64,000 nucleotides of DNA from DASUAS01 sp963809795 (GTDB lineage: Bacteria > Actinomycetota > Acidimicrobiia > IMCC26256 > DASPTH01). Shown piece after piece: positions 61,715-64,000 of this stretch; positions within the stretch are counted from its first letter, which is position 1, and each line of letters opens with the position of its first letter. The notes under the pieces were generated by a model, which was not told the DNA's origin, did no database searches, and worked only from the letters and a program-made list of their open reading frames with translations. The DNA lies in the NCBI GenBank assembly GCA_963809795.1, contig CAWELN010000018.1:60408-124407 (forward strand), given 5' to 3'. The translations under genes and the position numbers were made by a program.

Positions 61715-61869
61715 GCCTCTCGCGCGGGCTACTTGGCGCCGTGCAGCGTGTCACCCTTCGTGCAGGGACACAAGGCGCAGAGGTTGTCGGCCGGCCGAGT
61801 CCGACGTGCCCGTGCCATGTCCGTTGATCGGCACTCGCGTACGCACGACGGATCGGGCACCATGGCGCG

Positions 61870-62361
61870 GTGGACGGTAGGCCGAGGGCCGGCGGGAGCG
61901 ACTCGGAGCGACGCCGACTCGGGGTCCTTGCGGTGTGTCTCCTCGGATTTGTCGCCGCGGTGTCCCTCGCCATGATGGGCGCCCGCCCCATCCGTGCGGC
62001 CAACAGGTCCGCCAGTGCGCATCCGGGTCAGACAGCCTCACCCGTGCCGGCGACCGCGGCGAGCCGAACCATTCCGCCGAACTTCTGGACCGACTACGTG
62101 CAGGTCGATGCGATAGACGGCAACACCCTGAGGGTCCACAGCACTCGACACCCCGACGTGACGCCGCCGTACGACATCGTGACGGATGAGAGCACGATCC
62201 TCCAACCAGCCGAGGGAATCTTCGGCCCGTCACCAGGTATCGGCCCCGGCACCCGCCTGTACTTCACCGGACTGGTCGAGAGTGGCCTCGCACCCGCACC
62301 AAGAAGCGTGCGTGCCCTCAGACTCTTCGAGTTCGAGGACGCGACGAACAACGTCCGGTAG
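61870..62361 (+). CDS. Uncharacterised exported or membrane-anchored protein (163 aa)
   Basis: A basic N-terminus is followed by a hydrophobic segment (RLGVLAVCLLGFVAAVSLAMM), then a Ser/Ala/Pro linker and a small beta-rich domain with VDAIDGNTLRVHS, VTDESTIL and GPGTRLYFTGLVE. The GTG at 61870 is used. No family is recognised. Confidence 0.65.
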   Translation: MDGRPRAGGSDSERRRLGVLAVCLLGFVAAVSLAMMGARPIRAANRSASAHPGQTASPVPATAASRTIPPNFWTDYVQVDAIDGNTLRVHSTRHPDVTPPYDIVTDESTILQPAEGIFGPSPGIGPGTRLYFTGLVESGLAPAPRSVRALRLFEFEDATNNVR

Positions 62362-62447
62362 GCGCACCAGAGCGCGCCGACGCAGGGAGTGCTACCAATA
62401 GGCGCCGCGCTCCCGCGCGGTCACCCCGACGAATCGACGGGATACTC

Positions 62448-62711
62448 ATGTTCGTGACAGTCATCCATCGCATCCACGACCCCGAGGGCTTTCAGGCCGC
62501 CGAGGCCAAGGCACTCGAAGCTGGCCTTCCTTCCCACGTTGCGTTGCCAATCCACGCAGCGACCAACGATCACGGACTCGGCATCTGCATCTGGGAAGGC
62601 GAATCGGTCGACGCGGTGCGCGAGGTGGTTGAAGGCGCGGTCGGACCGTGGGCGAACAACGAGTACTACGAGATGCACGTGGACGGCCTCACGCCGCAGC
62701 TCGGAAAGTAA
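62448..62711 (+). CDS. Uncharacterised 87-aa protein, ferredoxin-like/ABM-type
   Basis: A compact protein: MFVTVIHRIHDPEGFQAAEA, GICIWEGESVDAVREVVEGA and NEYYEMHVDGLTPQLGK. It resembles small dimeric alpha/beta-barrel proteins of the DUF4242 / SCO4226 kind from memory, not certain. Confidence 0.7.
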   Translation: MFVTVIHRIHDPEGFQAAEAKALEAGLPSHVALPIHAATNDHGLGICIWEGESVDAVREVVEGAVGPWANNEYYEMHVDGLTPQLGK

Positions 62712-63026
62712 CCGGCTGATCGCGGCGCGGCAGCCCTGCCGATCGGCGACGCGCAACCGGGCGACGTGCATGGCCGCGATGGGATCGGCTTCGATCCTCG
62801 CGATGCGGCTCGCTTCGTCGCGCCGAGTCGACTCGGCCCCGACCGGTCGGTTCACGTCACGCCACGCGGATCTCGCTGATCGCCCCCGGCCGGGCATCCC
62901 GTCGATCGCCCGGCCCGCGCCCGCGAGCACGGCCACCGCGTGTGATCACCACGGCACCAGCCACTACTCTCATGCATTCGATCGGTGGTTGCTCGAGTCG
63001 TTGTGACTCGAGCTCCAGATCGGGCG
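62712..63026. other. Gap of about 315 bp; hairpin near its right end
   Basis: No gene is supported. A perfect stem CTCGAGTC (62992-62999)-GTTGT-GACTCGAG (63005-63012) lies just before the next ATG. Confidence 0.5.
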
Positions 63027-63830
63027 ATGTCGGGGTATCAGCAGCGCGATCGGCCGGAGAGCCGGAGCGTGCTGGCAGTCAACTTGGGAGGGCGGGGCGT
63101 GGGCAGGGCTCTGGGTTGTTGCGCGGCTGCAGTCGTGTGTTCGATGTTGCTCGTCGGGACGGCGGCATCGTCGAATGCTGCGGTGCAGACGGCTGGTGGG
63201 GCGACGGGCGCGTCAGCGAACAAGACCGCAAAGGTCGCGGTGGCGATCTTGCCGGATCTCGGTGCGGGTTGGGCGCAGTATCGCAAGGCCGGAGGTGTCC
63301 AGAAGCTCGCCAAGAGCGACTGCGTCTACAAGGCCGCGCCGACGCTCACGGCGCCCGTGACGGGGTACGTCGGACCGATGTACACGGACACGGCGAAGAC
63401 GATGTTCGCGTACTCGACGGCGATGGTCTTCCGGACCGAGGCCGATGCCAAGGCGTACACGACCGCCAAGTCCGCCCCTGCGTTCCAGAACTGCAGAGTG
63501 GCTCAGGACAACGCGGCGCAAAGGAAGTCTGACCCGACGACGTTCGTCAAGCTCAATGAGACGACGACTTCCGCGGTGGGCGGGGCATCTGGGTTGGAGG
63601 CCTACTACTCGGAGAACCAGGGGGGCAAGAATTCCGCCGGTGCGGATGCCTTGGCCGCGGAATACCTGAGACTCACGTACCGACACGGGCGTGTCGTGTA
63701 CACGCTGCTCATCGATGTGGGCCTACCGTCAGACGCTGCGAGCGGGGCCGTGCTGAACGATCACATCAGCGCGGCGGTCGAAGGTATGAACACGTCGATC
63801 GAGGCTCGACTCACTGCAGCAGGTGCCTGA
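63027..63830 (+). CDS. Secreted uncharacterised protein (about 267 aa)
   Basis: A hydrophobic stretch ALGCCAAAVVCSMLLVGTAASSNAA ends in a likely signal-peptidase site (shown as VVCSMLLVGTAASSNAA). The mature part has LPDLGAGWAQYRKAGG, YVGPMYTDTAKTMFAYSTA and RTEADAKAYTTAKSAP, with two Cys that could pair. It recalls mycobacterial extracytoplasmic sensor-like domains. Start is uncertain: ATG 63027 is chosen; GTG codons further in would also give a signal peptide. Confidence 0.6.
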   Translation: MSGYQQRDRPESRSVLAVNLGGRGVGRALGCCAAAVVCSMLLVGTAASSNAAVQTAGGATGASANKTAKVAVAILPDLGAGWAQYRKAGGVQKLAKSDCVYKAAPTLTAPVTGYVGPMYTDTAKTMFAYSTAMVFRTEADAKAYTTAKSAPAFQNCRVAQDNAAQRKSDPTTFVKLNETTTSAVGGASGLEAYYSENQGGKNSAGADALAAEYLRLTYRHGRVVYTLLIDVGLPSDAASGAVLNDHISAAVEGMNTSIEARLTAAGA

Positions 63831-63921
63831 GCGCGGTGTACTTCTCAGTGAAGCACCGAATTACGAGTAGGGATTTGCAGGGCTGAGGCCGCCGGATCCG
63901 CCGACGGACTCGAAGAGCAGA

Positions 63922-64000
63922 TCAGCGAATGTGCAGGCCGGAGATGGCGCGAGCGATCACGAGACGCTGGATCTCGGAGGTGCCCTCGAAGATCGTGTAG
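63922..64000 (-). CDS. Acyl-CoA dehydrogenase, C-terminal fragment (gene continues beyond window)
   Basis: The last 25 codons read YTIFEGTSEIQRLVIARAIS and GLHIR then stop. IFEGTSEIQ is the C-terminal signature of acyl-CoA dehydrogenases. The rest lies past 64000. Confidence 0.85.
   Translation of the reverse strand, partial: YTIFEGTSEIQRLVIARAISGLHIR

Overview
The window is very GC-rich and densely packed, with overlapping stop/start codons (ATGA, GTGA) and many GTG starts. Its gene set includes a mycothiol-type TIGR03086 protein, an F420/NADP-type reductase, stacked acyl-CoA dehydrogenases, enoyl-CoA hydratases and SDRs, a CYP125-like P450 and circularly permuted ATP-grasp/alpha-E/transglutaminase genes. 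This points to a lipid- and xenobiotic-degrading actinobacterium, most likely in or near Acidimicrobiia. The class is an inference; no rRNA gene is present.

Layout. 0-8.5 kb: a truncated CAP-domain protein, then beta-oxidation-type enzymes, an epoxide hydrolase and a P450. 8.6-15.8 kb (minus): a form-II-type CO-dehydrogenase/xanthine-oxidase-family enzyme (S, M, L), followed by etfB, etfA and ETF-quinone oxidoreductase, a route for electrons from flavin dehydrogenases to the quinone pool. 15.9-19.2 kb (minus): the transglutaminase / alpha-E / ATP-grasp trio. 19.4-23.9 kb: membrane cytochrome-like protein, DUF3054, CysQ-like phosphatase, TauE/SafE exporter with divergent LysR, beta-carbonic anhydrase. 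24-28.5 kb: a sulfur locus (cysteine dioxygenase, rhodanese, Rrf2 regulator, sulfonate-type ABC transporter) with two homologous Cys-containing short leader ORFs facing outward. 28.6-35.6 kb: F420-type reductase, amidohydrolase, PspC proteins with a two-component system, SnoaL-like protein, SDR, NifU-like protein. 35.8-44.5 kb: further acyl-CoA and amidohydrolase catabolism and two TetR regulators. 44.6-47.1 kb: glyoxalase, MarR, ClC channel, DUF488. 47.2-56.4 kb: a long plus-strand catabolic operon (amidohydrolases, NDP-forming acyl-CoA synthetase, thiolase-like/DUF35 pair, aldehyde dehydrogenase) beside a divergent Zn-alcohol dehydrogenase. 56.6-64 kb: small unknown proteins, PilZ, a DyP peroxidase with an encapsulin-cargo tail, tRNA-Gln, a ferritin-like protein, secreted proteins and the C-terminus of another acyl-CoA dehydrogenase.

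Recurring features. Many starts lie 6-9 nt behind a TANNNT box, as expected for leaderless transcripts. At least five conserved genes (cysteine dioxygenase, ssuC-like, sensor kinase, ClC, aldehyde dehydrogenase) are broken by a single frameshift each. That looks more like residual indel error in the assembly than five independent gene losses. The strongest candidate for something undescribed is the twin leader-peptide arrangement in the sulfur locus: two short ORFs sharing 12 of 16 residues, with synonymous codon differences, each directly upstream of a different sulfur operon, with an Rrf2 regulator and a 25-bp palindrome between them.
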